Positions 22,353 through 33,317 of a stretch of DNA of 64,000 nucleotides are shown here, piece after piece; within the stretch, counting starts at the first letter, position 1; the number at the start of each line of letters is the position of its first letter. The position numbers were made by a program, and so were the translations under genes. Source of the stretch: Antedon mediterranea (lineage: Eukaryota; Echinodermata; Crinoidea; Comatulida; Antedonidae); NCBI RefSeq assembly GCF_964355755.1, contig NC_092671.1:9621001-9685000 (forward strand). Reading direction: 5' to 3'. The notes under the pieces are model-generated. The model was given only the letters and a program-made list of their open reading frames with translations. It searched no databases and was not told the DNA's origin.

Positions 22353-24591
22353 AAATACAATTTACAATATAAACAACGATAAACCAGAAAATATGATGTT
22401 TTTTGCAGGGCACTTTTTCAGGGCATACACAGCTGTTTTGACACGCGCGACACGACAATGCGAAAAAAACACAACCGACAATAAACAACGCCCGCATCGT
22501 CAAGTTTTAACTACAGCAGTGTAGTGGTGGTAGGGCTATACCATTATCAACACCAATTCTCAAGAACGGTACCATTGAGAATGTATGTGTATTACCCGCT
22601 TAGATAGTGATGATATTCACAAGCCATTCATCTTCTAAAGATTTGTCAGTTGGGCTAATACATAACAAACAATGTAAGGACATTTTCAGAAATCAATATT
22701 GGAATCAAACAAAATGCGAACATACATGTTGAAGTCTTAAAAGTACTGTAAGTAGTTTTCTTTTTCGTTTCCGTGGTTCTAAGCTAAGAGCTGCTGAAAT
22801 ACGACAATTTTACAATATCTGTTCACATGCGAATTAGGCTAACCATTAAATACAGCATTAGGCCTACTTAAGATAAGCATGGTTCAGACAATAAATAAGA
22901 TTACAAGGTACTCACTAGAATCATAAATGACATTAATTATATTGATTATTTCACGGAAAATGTCAAAATGAGTGTGCTTAATAATAAATTGCAGCGATTT
23001 CTTGATGTAGACCTATATCAATCATTTTTAACTTAAAACCACAACAAGATAAGACTCAACAAGACATTAAACTACCCAAGACCACCACCCCCAATCGCAT
23101 TTTGATTGAAATTATAAGCTTTATATTGAATAATGTTTGTACCTGAAGAGAAACAAATCAAAAACAAACAAATTGTCTAATATTGAATGTAGGAAGGCTC
23201 ATTATAATTAGCCTATGAAGTGGAAAAATACATCAAGTAAAAATTTGTTAAATTGATGCTACTATGTAACTATAAATGAATTAGGTTAATAAAATAATCA
23301 GAATTTTTTTCTACAATAACAAAAACAAATTGACAAATGCAAAATTATGTAACTAGGCTTATCATATTGTCTGTTTATTATTATCGTATGTTTTTAACAT
23401 TTTGATTCTCGAATACAGAAACACGTGTTTTGTTTTCACTTTTTAATAGGCCTATTACACACAATGCATATAAACGTGATATTACACACTGCAGAGCGCT
23501 TGCTAATTTCATTCGTAATAGTTTTAATCTCAGTTTTCATTAATGATAAAGTCAGATATAGTTTTCAAAGTCAACCAATTTCATATGAAATTAGGTATAC
23601 TACAGATAAATGACATGAAACATAGATTCTGTAAGTATATGCGTGTTCTTTAGTTGCCATATAATTCAATTTGTTCTCGATTCATCAAAAAATGATTACA
23701 GCTACCTGCTTGCTTGAGGAAACGGCGAATTGACTTTGTACTCACGTTGTATTCATATAAATATAAAGTAGAGATTGAATACAGCATAACTATTGAATTT
23801 GGCATTGAATAATCGCTTTAATGACCTCAGCAAATGCCCTAAACATGTTGAAAAAGATGCATGATGAATTATAAAACATCATGGTCAATTCTCGTTGTTT
23901 GTGATATCAGCATCATCATTTTTTTTCCATTATTGTTTCAGTTCCTTTTGTTTGCGTGTACAATTTATTTTTATGATTTCTAAAATGTGATTTATAGTTT
24001 CGCAGCATTGTACTTTAAATGTTATTTTTTAATGGTTTGTTTTGATATTGTTTTAACGCATTTTCTTCGACTGTGTATCCAATAAAAACATCAATTACTT
24101 GAGACCAGAGAAGAATGAAATTTCACTCATTGCTTGAGACGAAGTTTATATGATTTTTAGAAAGTTGTATGCATTCTATCATTTTGATGTTAAAAAAATT
24201 TAATGATCAATAGGCCCTAGCATTTAGTCGCATGTAACGCACCTCTACAGCTCACTATGTCGGTCGGTTGGTTATTTTTGATTATATGATTATAATTGAC
24301 AGTATGTCTGGTTTATAATTAGATTGGCCAGGTCTATATTATTTATATCTTATCGCTTATCTATATCCAAATAAATTTAAAGTTTTAAGTGAAAATATCG
24401 AATTTCTATCTTAAATGTAAAATTATGACCTTATTTAGACTGAATGCAAGAATAACCTATTCATGTATTTAATTCAAATTTAATTCAATTCAAATAAACA
24501 CTTATTTCATTCATTTTAAAATTAAAATTAATACATTATAAATTCTGAGATTTTCTTTTTGAGAAAAAACAAATATAATATCCAAAAGTAT
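22353..24591. other. Intergenic DNA upstream of SRP19
   Basis: This holds the SRP19 promoter side, with no TATA box that I trust. The rest is AT-rich without convincing coding sequence. Short open frames in it lack composition or family features of genes. Confidence 0.65.
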
Positions 24592-24603
24592 CATCAAATA
24601 CAG

Positions 24604-24634
<31 letters not shown>

Positions 24635-24690
24635 CATTTCATCACATACATAATACAAAATTAATATATAAAGGCATCAAATACAGTTCT
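24592..24690 (-). mobile_element. Short retroposed insert with 16-bp target-site duplication
   Basis: CATCAAATACAGTTCT occurs exactly at 24592-24607 and again at 24675-24690. Between them is a 67-bp insert with a run of about 26 T (poly(A) on the minus strand) and about 40 bp of other sequence. A perfect duplication plus poly(A) is the signature of L1-type target-primed insertion of a severely 5'-truncated LINE, SINE or mRNA. The remaining body is too short to classify. Confidence 0.75.
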
Positions 24691-25750
24691 TATCTATCAT
24701 GACCCACATTTATTAAATTAATATAAGATAGAAAAATCATAAAAAATTACAATAGAAAGAAAAACAATGGAGAATATTAACTATGTACCAGGACAATATA
24801 TCGTTTGTTTTTATTATTACAACAGAGAGTTGACTCACCACTTTGCAGAGATATTCAACTAAACATGGAGAAATAACTAATGTCTTAATTTAAGGAGTAC
24901 ATTCGTGTTTGAAACGAATATCAAATTATGTAAACAACTTTTTTCACATTAACAAGATGCCTTTATTTTTCATTAAAGCGGGGAAGGAACGTCAGATTGT
25001 CATGCAATTTGCTGTGGTTAATATTAACCATGTGAAATATGTAATATTGAATTGTGTTTATTTCCAGATTAATTTTGTTTTAGTTTTTAATTTTAATAAA
25101 TTTCACGGTTTTTTAACGGTAAGAACAATTCTATATAACAATTTAAGGCTTATTAATACGACATCGGATGTTTTTAGTGACATTTTAATATGGTCACAAT
25201 TTTTTTATTTTTTTTCCATTTATTTATTTTCCACACATTGTACAAAATACAACAGATATTTATATGTTAGAAAAGAAAAAAAGAGGACAATGTGTGAAAA
25301 GAGAAAAATAAGTAATAATTACTTAGGCATTGACCACCTAAAGGCAGCTGTCGACATGACAAGTAAACTAAAAACTATTTAAAATTGACAAAAACAAATG
25401 AATTATTTTCAATTAGATTTCGGCAATAGAATTAAACGATAGTAGTTAATTTCCTTCTTGTTTCAGGCACAAACAACACATTTTCATTGAACCATAATCT
25501 TTAATTATGATAGATAAGAGCTATGATTGACTTCAAGCAATAAATATTATATTTATTACAGCATAGAAAAAATTTTAAATTTCCAAAAATATTCCGAGAT
25601 CCAATATTAAATGATAAGTGATTTCTCCCACACACTACATGTTTTATATCAACTGGCTGTAAATGGCCGGTACATCATTATTGATTACTGTTATTAACAG
25701 TCATATAACATATTGTATTTGACGGCATAAAAAATGAACCTACAACCTAC
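24691..25750. other. AT-rich intergenic DNA, no gene seen
   Basis: A 157-codon open frame at 24909-25382 is rich in Phe, Ile, Asn and Lys and has no recognisable domain, as expected of AT-rich chance frames. I see nothing else in it. Confidence 0.6.
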
Positions 25751-25819
25751 ATACCTTCCTACCTACCTACCTACTGTACCTACCTACTGTACCTACCTAC
25801 CTACCTACCTACCTACCTA
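25751..25819. repeat. (TACC)n microsatellite
   Basis: Tandem TACC/CTAC units, interrupted twice by CTGTACC, lie immediately left of the large minisatellite. Confidence 0.9.
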
Positions 25820-25850
25820 ATATCGCATACTCTTTCTATTCTCTCTGCCT

Positions 25851-28800
25851 AACATACTCCTCAGTCCCTGCCCGAACGGAATCCCCAGTCCCTGCCCGAA
25901 CGGAATCCCCAGTCCCTGCCCGAACGGAATCCCCAGTCCCTGCCCGAACGGAATCCCCAGTCCCTGCCCGAACGGAATCCCCAGTCCCTGCCCGAACGGA
26001 ATCCCCAGTCCCTGCCCGAACGGAATCCCCAGTCCCTGCCCGAACGGAATCCCCAGTCCCTGCCCGAACGGAATCCCCAGTCCCTGCCCGAACGGAATCC
26101 CCAGTCCCTGCCCGAACGGAATCCCCAGTCCCTGCCCGAACGGAATCCCCAGTCCCTGCCCGAACGGAATCCCCAGTCCCTGCCCGAACGGAATCCCCAG
26201 TCCCTGCCCGAACGGAATCCCCAGTCCCTGCCCGAACGGAATCCCCAGTCCCTGCCCGAACGGAATCCCCAGTCCCTGCCCGAACGGAATCCCCAGTCCC
26301 TGCCCGAACGGAATCCCCAGTCCCTGCCCGAACGGAATCCCCAGTCCCTGCCCGAACGGAATCCCCAGTCCCTGCCCGAACGGAATCCCCAGTCCCTGCC
26401 CGAACGGAATCCCCAGTCCCTGCCCGAACGGAATCCCCAGTCCCTGCCCGAACGGAATCCCCAGTCCCTGCCCGAACGGAATCCCCAGTCCCTGCCCGAA
26501 CGGAATCCCCAGTCCCTGCCCGAACGGAATCCCCAGTCCCTGCCCGAACGGAATCCCCAGTCCCTGCCCGAACGGAATCCCCAGTCCCTGCCCGAACGGA
26601 ATCCCCAGTCCCTGCCCGAACGGAATCCCCAGTCCCTGCCCGAACGGAATCCCCAGTCCCTGCCCGAACGGAATCCCCAGTCCCTGCCCGAACGGAATCC
26701 CCAGTCCCTGCCCGAACGGAATCCCCAGTCCCTGCCCGAACGGAATCCCCAGTCCCTGCCCGAACGGAATCCCCAGTCCCTGCCCGAACGGAATCCCCAG
26801 TCCCTGCCCGAACGGAATCCCCAGTCCCTGCCCGAACGGAATCCCCAGTCCCTGCCCGAACGGAATCCCCAGTCCCTGCCCGAACGGAATCCCCAGTCCC
26901 TGCCCGAACGGAATCCCCAGTCCCTGCCCGAACGGAATCCCCAGTCCCTGCCCGAACGGAATCCCCAGTCCCTGCCCGAACGGAATCCCCAGTCCCTGCC
27001 CGAACGAACTCATCAGTCCCTGCCCGAACGAACTCATCAGTCCCTGCCCGAACGAACTCATCAGTCCCTGCCCGAACGAACTCATCAGTCCCTGCCCGAA
27101 CGAACTCATCAGTCCCTGCCCGAACGAACTCATCAGCCTCTGCCCGAACGAACTCATCAGCCTCTGCCCGAACGAACTCATCAGCCTCTGCCCGAACGAA
27201 CTCATCAGCCTCTGCCCGAACGAACTCATCAGCCTCTGCCCGAACGAACTCATCAGCCTCTGCCCGAACGAACTCATCAGCCTCTGCCCGAACGAACTCA
27301 TCAGCCTCTGCCCGAACGAACTCATCAGCCTCTGCCCGAACGAACTCATCAGCCTCTGCCCGAACGAACTCATCAGCCTCTGCCCGAACGAACTCATCAG
27401 CCTCTGCCCGAACGAACTCATCAGCCTCTGCCCGAACGAACTCATCAGCCTCTACCCGAACGAACTCATCAGCCTCTACCCGAACGAACTCATCAGCCTC
27501 TACCCGAACGAACTCATCAGCCTCTACCCGAACGAACTCATCAGCCTCTACCCGAACGAACTCATCAGTCTCTACCCGAACGAACTCATCAGTCTCTACC
27601 CGAACGAACTCATCAGTCTCTACCCGAACGAACTCATCAGTCTCTACCCGAACGAACTCATCAGTCTCTACCCGAACGAACTCATCAGTCTCTACCCGAA
27701 CGAACTCATCAGTCTCTACCCGAACGAACTCATCAGTCTCTACCCGAACGAACTCATCAGTCTCTACCCGAACGAACTCATCAGTCTCTACCCGAACGAA
27801 CTCATCAGTCTCTACCCGAACGAACTCATCAGTCTCTACCCGAACGAACTCATCAGTCTCTACCCGAACGAACTCATCAGTCTCTACCCGAACGAACTCA
27901 TCAGTCTCTACCCGAACGAACTCATCAGTCTCTACCCGAACGAACTCATCAGTCTCTACCCGAACGAACTCATCAGTCTCTACCCGAACGAACTCATCAG
28001 TCTCTACCCGAACGAACTCATCAGTCTCTACCCGAACGAACTCATCAGTCTCTACCCGAACGAACTCATCAGTCTCTACCCGAACGAACTCATCAGTCTC
28101 TACCCGAACGAACTCATCAGTCTCTACCCGAACGAACTCATCAGTCTCTACCCGAACGAACTCATCAGTCTCTACCCGAACGAACTCATCAGTCTCTACC
28201 CGAACGAACTCATCAGTCTCTACCCGAACGAACTCATCAGTCTCTGCCCGAACGAACTCATCAGTCTCTGCCCGAACGAACTCATCAGTCTCTGCCCGAA
28301 CGAACTCATCAGTCTCTGCCCGAACGAACTCATCAGTCTCTGCCCGAACGAACTCATCAGTCTCTGCCCGAACGAACTCATCAGTCTCTGCCCGAACGAA
28401 CTCATCAGTCTCTGCCCGAACGAACTCATCAGTCTCTGCCCGAACGAACTCATCAGTCTCTGCCCGAACGAACTCATCAGTCTCTGCCCGAACGAACTCA
28501 TCAGTCTCTGCCCGAACGAACTCATCAGTCTCTGCCCGAACGAACTCATCAGTCTCTGCCCGAACGAACTCATCAGTCTCTGCCCGAACGAACTCATCAG
28601 TCTCTGCCCGAACGAACTCATCAGTCTCTGCCCGAACGAACTCATCAGTCTCTGCCCGAACGGACTCATCAGTCTCTGCCCGGACGGACTCATCAGTCTC
28701 TGCCCGGACGGACTCATCAGTCTCTGCCCGGACGGACTCATCAGTCTCTGCCCGGACGGACTCATCAGTCTCTGCCCGGACGGACTTCTCAGTCTCTGCC

Positions 28801-31698
28801 CGGACGGACTTCTCAGTCTCTGCCCGGACGGACTTCTCAGTCTCTGCCCGGACGGACTTCTCAGTCTCTGCCCGGACGGACTTCTCAGTCTCTGCCCGGA
28901 CGGACTTCTCAGTCTCTGCCCGGACGGACTTCTCAGTCTCTGCCCGGACGGACTTCTCAGTCTCTGCCCGGACGGACTTCTCAGTCTCTGCCCGGACGGA
29001 CTTCTCAGTCTCTGCCCGGACGGACTTCTCAGTCTCTGCCCGGACGGACTCCTCAGTCTCTGCCCGGACGGACTCCTCAGTCTCTGCCCGGACGGACTCC
29101 TCAGTCTCTGCCCGGACGGACTCCTCAGTCTCTGCCCGGACGGACTCCTCAGTCTCTGCCCGGACGGACTCCTCAGTCTCTGCCCGGACGGACTCCTCAG
29201 TCTCTGCCCGGACGGACTCCTCAGTCTCTGGCCGGACGGACTCCTCAGTCTCTGGCCGGACGGACTCCTCAGTCTCTGGCCGGACGGACTCCTCAGTCTC
29301 TGGCCGGACGGACTCCTCAGTCTCTGGCCGGACGGACTCCTCAGTCTCTGGCCGGACGGACTCCTCAGTCCCTGGCCGGACGGACTCCTCAGTCCCTGGC
29401 CGGACGGACTCCTCAGTCCCTGGCCGGACGGACTTCTCAGTCCCTGGCCGGACGGACTTCTCAGTCCCTGGCCGGACGGACTTCTCAGTCCCTGCCCGGA
29501 CGGACTTCTCAGTCCCTGCCCGGACGGACTTCTCAGTCCCTGCCCGGACGGACTTCTCAGTCCCTGCCCGGACGGACTTCTCAGTCCCTGCCCGGACGGA
29601 CTTCTCAGTCCCTGCCCGAACGGACTTCTCAGTCCCTGCCCGAACGGACTTCTCAGTCCCTGCCCGAACGGACTTCTCAGTCCCTACCCGAACGGACTCC
29701 TCCGTCCCTACCCGAACGGACTCCTCCGTCCCTACCCGAACGGACTCCTCCGTCCCTACCCGAACGGACTCCTCCGTCCCTACCCGAACGGACTCCTCCG
29801 TCTCTACCCGAACGGACTCTTCAGTCTCTACCCGAACGGACTCTTCAGTCTCTACCCGAACGGACTCTTCAGTCTCTACCCGAACGGACTCTTCAGTCTC
29901 TACCCGAACGGACTCTTCAGTCTCTACCCGAACGGACTCTTCAGTCTCTACCCGAACGGACTCTTCAGTCTCTACCCGAACGGACTCTTCAGTCTCTACC
30001 CGAACGGACTCTTCAGTCTCTACCCGAACGGACTCTTCAGTCTCTACCCGAACGGACTCTTCAGTCTCTACCCGAACGGACTCTTCAGTCTCTACCCGAA
30101 CGGACTCTTCAGTCTCTACCCGAACGGACTCTTCAGTCTCTACCCGAACGGACTCTTCAGTCTCTACCCGAACGGACTCTTCAGTCTCTACCCGAACGGA
30201 CTCTTCAGTCTCTACCCGAACGGACTCTTCAGTCTCTACCCGAACGGACTCTTCAGTCTCTACCCGAACGGACTCTTCAGTCTCTACCCGAACGGACTCT
30301 TCAGTCTCTACCCGAACGGACTCTTCAGTCTCTACCCGAACGGACTCTTCAGTCTCTACCCGAACGGACTCTTCAGTCTCTACCCGAACGGACTCTTCAG
30401 TCTCTACCCGAACGGACTCTTCAGTCTCTACCCGAACGGACTCTTCAGTCTCTACCCGAACGGACTCTTCAGTCTCTACCCGAACGGACTCTTCAGTCTC
30501 TACCCGAACGGACTCTTCAGTCTCTACCCGAACGGACTCTTCAGTCTCTACCCGAACGGACTCTTCAGTCTCTACCCGAACGGACTCTTCAGTCTCTACC
30601 CGAACGGACTCTTCAGTCTCTACCCGAACGGACTCTTCAGTCTCTACCCGAACGGACTCTTCAGTCTCTACCCGAACGGACTCTTCAGTCTCTACCCGAA
30701 CGGACTCTTCAGTCTCTACCCGAACGGACTCTTCAGTCTCTACCCGAACGGACTCTTCAGTCTCTACCCGAACGGACTCTTCAGTCTCTACCCGAACGGA
30801 CTCTTCAGTCTCTACCCGAACGGACTCCTCAGTCTCTACCCGAACGGACTCCTCAGTCTCTACCCGAACGGACTCCTCAGTCTCTACCCGAACGGACTCC
30901 TCAGTCTCTACCCGAACGGACTCCTCAGTCTCTACCCGAACGGACTCCTCAGTCTCTACCCGAACGGACTCCTCAGTCTCTACCCGAACGGACTCCTCAG
31001 TCTCTACCCGAACGGACTCCTCAGTCTCTACCCGAACGGACTCCTCAGTCTCTACCCGAACGGACTCTTCAGTCTCTACCCGAACGGACTCTTCAGTCTC
31101 TACCCGAACGGACTCTTCAGTCTCTACCCGAACGGACTCTTCAGTCTCTACCCGAACGGACTCTTCAGTCTCTACCCGAACGGACTCTTCAGTCTCTACC
31201 CGAACGGACTCTTCAGTCTCTACCCGAACGGACTCTTCAGTCTCTACCCGAACGGACTCTTCAGTCTCTACCCGAACGGACTCTTCAGTCTCTACCCGAA
31301 CGGACTCTTCAGTCTCTACCCGAACGGACTCTTCAGTCTCTACCCGAACGGACTCTTCAGTCTCTACCCGAACGGACTCTTCAGTCTCTACCCGAACGGA
31401 CTCTTCAGTCTCTACCCGGACGGACTCTTCAGTCTCTACCCGGACGGACTCTTCAGTCTCTACCCGGACGGACTCTTCAGTCTCTACCCGGACGGACTCC
31501 TCAGTCTCTACCCGGACGGACTCCTCAGTCTCTACCCGGACGGACTCCTCAGTCTCTACCCGGACGGACTCCTCAGTCTCTACCCGGACGGACTCCTCAG
31601 TCTCTACCCGAACTGACTCCTCAGGGTCTACCCGAACTGACTCCTCAGGGTCTACCCGAATTGACTTCCCAGTCTCGGCCCGAACGGACTCCCCAGTC
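25851..31698. repeat. 24-bp minisatellite, about 243 copies in perfect register
   Basis: A 24-bp unit built on CCCGAACGGA plus a C/T-rich half (CAGTCCCTG or TCAGTCTCT) repeats for 5.85 kb. The register never shifts: CGAACGG at 25921 and at 31681 are exactly 240 units apart. Sequence variants occur in long uniform runs: GGAATCCCC to about 27000, then AACTCATCAG variants to about 28660, GGACTTCTC and GGACTCCTC with CCCGGACGG to about 29600, a run with TGGCCGG at about 29229-29490, GGACTCTTC with TCTACCC for most of 29810-31410, and mixed units at the right edge. The array is GC- and CpG-rich inside AT-rich flanks. Because 24 is a multiple of three, several frames stay open, but I find no evidence that it is translated. 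Confidence 0.97.
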
Positions 31699-32540
31699 AG
31701 TTAAATAATATGACAATGTATGAACGTAAATGGAGTGTTTCGTTAAAGTAAACACCAACAACTTTAAAATTGACACAGTTTTTACGAAGTTCATTATTCG
31801 ATCGAGAATAAACTATAATGATGAAAACAGATACTTTGCCTTAGGCCTACCAACTGTAATATCAATGCCAATTACAACAATTATTTTATTGTGTCTTTTA
31901 TTTTCTGAATGCTATTCGTCCCGAACGATGTAGTTGTATCCCGTGCTAATAACCGTAGCGTACAGGTTGTAATTAAGCCACAATCGCATCTCATTATATG
32001 ATATCTTCAATAAAAAGAAATACGATAATGGTAATTATTATACTTATCATACCATGTCTGCGTATGCTTTTAAACATGCAAAAATTGTCTCATATACCAT
32101 AAATGGTTACCACAAGATGAAGGCGCTCACACTATTTATACAGTCGCACACCCCCAAACGGAATTTTTGAAAATTACAATGCAAAAGAAAAAATAGATTA
32201 CGTTCAGCTCTTGATTTCAAAATCTAACCATTCTTATTCTAAATCTAAACAGCTAAAAAAATAAATAAAGGAGGCTATGTAGGGAGGGGTTCCTAAATGT
32301 CTGTGAACACAGTCCATTAGTCCATTAAAATGGTTTAAGTCTCCTTTTCTGGAGCGCAATAACTAGGTTGAATTCATTGTAAATCATTGTACAGAATTGA
32401 GACAGCATTTTCATGAACAGTGTTTCAGGAAATCAACCAGAATACAGCAGCAGGATATAGAATATCACAATCAATAATCTTCATCTTCAATTTATGCTTT
32501 CTTTTCTCCAAGGTTGATAACATCGATTATTCAGAACATC
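31699..32540. other. Region upstream of TMEM169
   Basis: AT-rich and without convincing coding sequence. A splice acceptor (TTTCTCCAAG, ending at 32512) lies 28 bp before the TMEM169 ATG, so a non-coding first exon may lie in or before this stretch. Confidence 0.5.
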
Positions 32541-33317
32541 ATGGAGACAACGAGGATAAAATGCGATGCTCTGGCCACAAGACCGAAAACCAAAGGTTAC
32601 TACTTACCGCTACAACCAAATGACGACACGGACGACATGGACAGTGATGACGAAGACAATGAGATAATCCTCGATAATAACGATAACTTTTCTTTAAGCC
32701 GAATTCCAAAAAGAAATCAAAATGGTTCTGCTTTTAAATCGGAATATAATGAAATAAACATTATGACGAACCCAGCAGATACTGAACCAGAAATACAAAG
32801 CGACACGGAAACGTTTGATTCGCAAGTACACCTGCATTTAGATTCAGAATACGAGGATGAAGATGAATGTGCTATAGGTACAAATCGAGGACCGCATATA
32901 ATCGTGTTTTCGCTCATTTGCTCTCCAGCTATTTTCATGATATCCATCATTGTTAGTGGATACGTTGGTTTACTATCATTTCTAAACATTCTGTGCTACT
33001 TTTTTGAAGAGCGGCCATTGGTACACCGTATTTTCATCTGTCCGATCGTCATCGTTTTCTTCCCGCCGTTAGTGGTTGTGTTCTCACTCATGTTGGCAGT
33101 TTTTTCAGCATTGGAACAAATTTCGTGGTTTTACGATTCGTGGTGGGAGTCGGTGTCGAATCTCGAAAAGGGTTTCTATTCGTGGTTGTGTGATCAACTT
33201 GGCTTACAAAATTGCTGTCCATATGAAAGTATCAAACTAGCTGATGATGATGATGATGATTATGAGTCTGTGTCACAAGATTTTGAATCTGTTCCTTTCG
33301 GCTCTACAGATGTATAA
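32541..33317 (+). CDS. TMEM169: Transmembrane protein 169
   Basis: The product has 258 residues and no intron in the coding part. The N-terminal half is hydrophilic and acidic (DDTDDMDSDDEDNE at about 28-41; YEDEDE at 104-109). Two hydrophobic segments follow at about 119-155 and 163-191. The C-terminal core WWESVSNLEKGFYSWLCDQL, then GLQNCCPYESIKL, matches the conserved end of vertebrate TMEM169 (a double-tryptophan, LEKGF..WLC, Gly-Leu, Cys, Pro-Tyr pattern). The end carries a run of six Asp from GAT repeats. I chose the ATG at 32541; an upstream in-frame TTG at 32514 is not needed. The molecular function of TMEM169 is not established. Confidence 0.9.
   Translation: METTRIKCDALATRPKTKGYYLPLQPNDDTDDMDSDDEDNEIILDNNDNFSLSRIPKRNQNGSAFKSEYNEINIMTNPADTEPEIQSDTETFDSQVHLHLDSEYEDEDECAIGTNRGPHIIVFSLICSPAIFMISIIVSGYVGLLSFLNILCYFFEERPLVHRIFICPIVIVFFPPLVVVFSLMLAVFSALEQISWFYDSWWESVSNLEKGFYSWLCDQLGLQNCCPYESIKLADDDDDDYESVSQDFESVPFGSTDV

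Noticed and set aside
24909-25382. 157-codon plus-strand frame
   Set aside because: AT-rich composition with Phe/Ile/Asn/Lys runs, no domain or flanking signals; expected by chance.
25817-27445. 542-codon minus-strand frame of MSSFGQRL/GIPFGQGL repeats, and a similar one at 28220-28765
   Set aside because: Both are readings of the 24-bp minisatellite. The same frame has a TAG in every unit from about 27450 to 28230, and several other frames are also open, so openness is not evidence of coding.
32514-32540. Upstream TTG start for TMEM169
   Set aside because: It follows directly on a splice acceptor-like site and there is a proper ATG 27 bp later; the extra residues are not conserved-looking.
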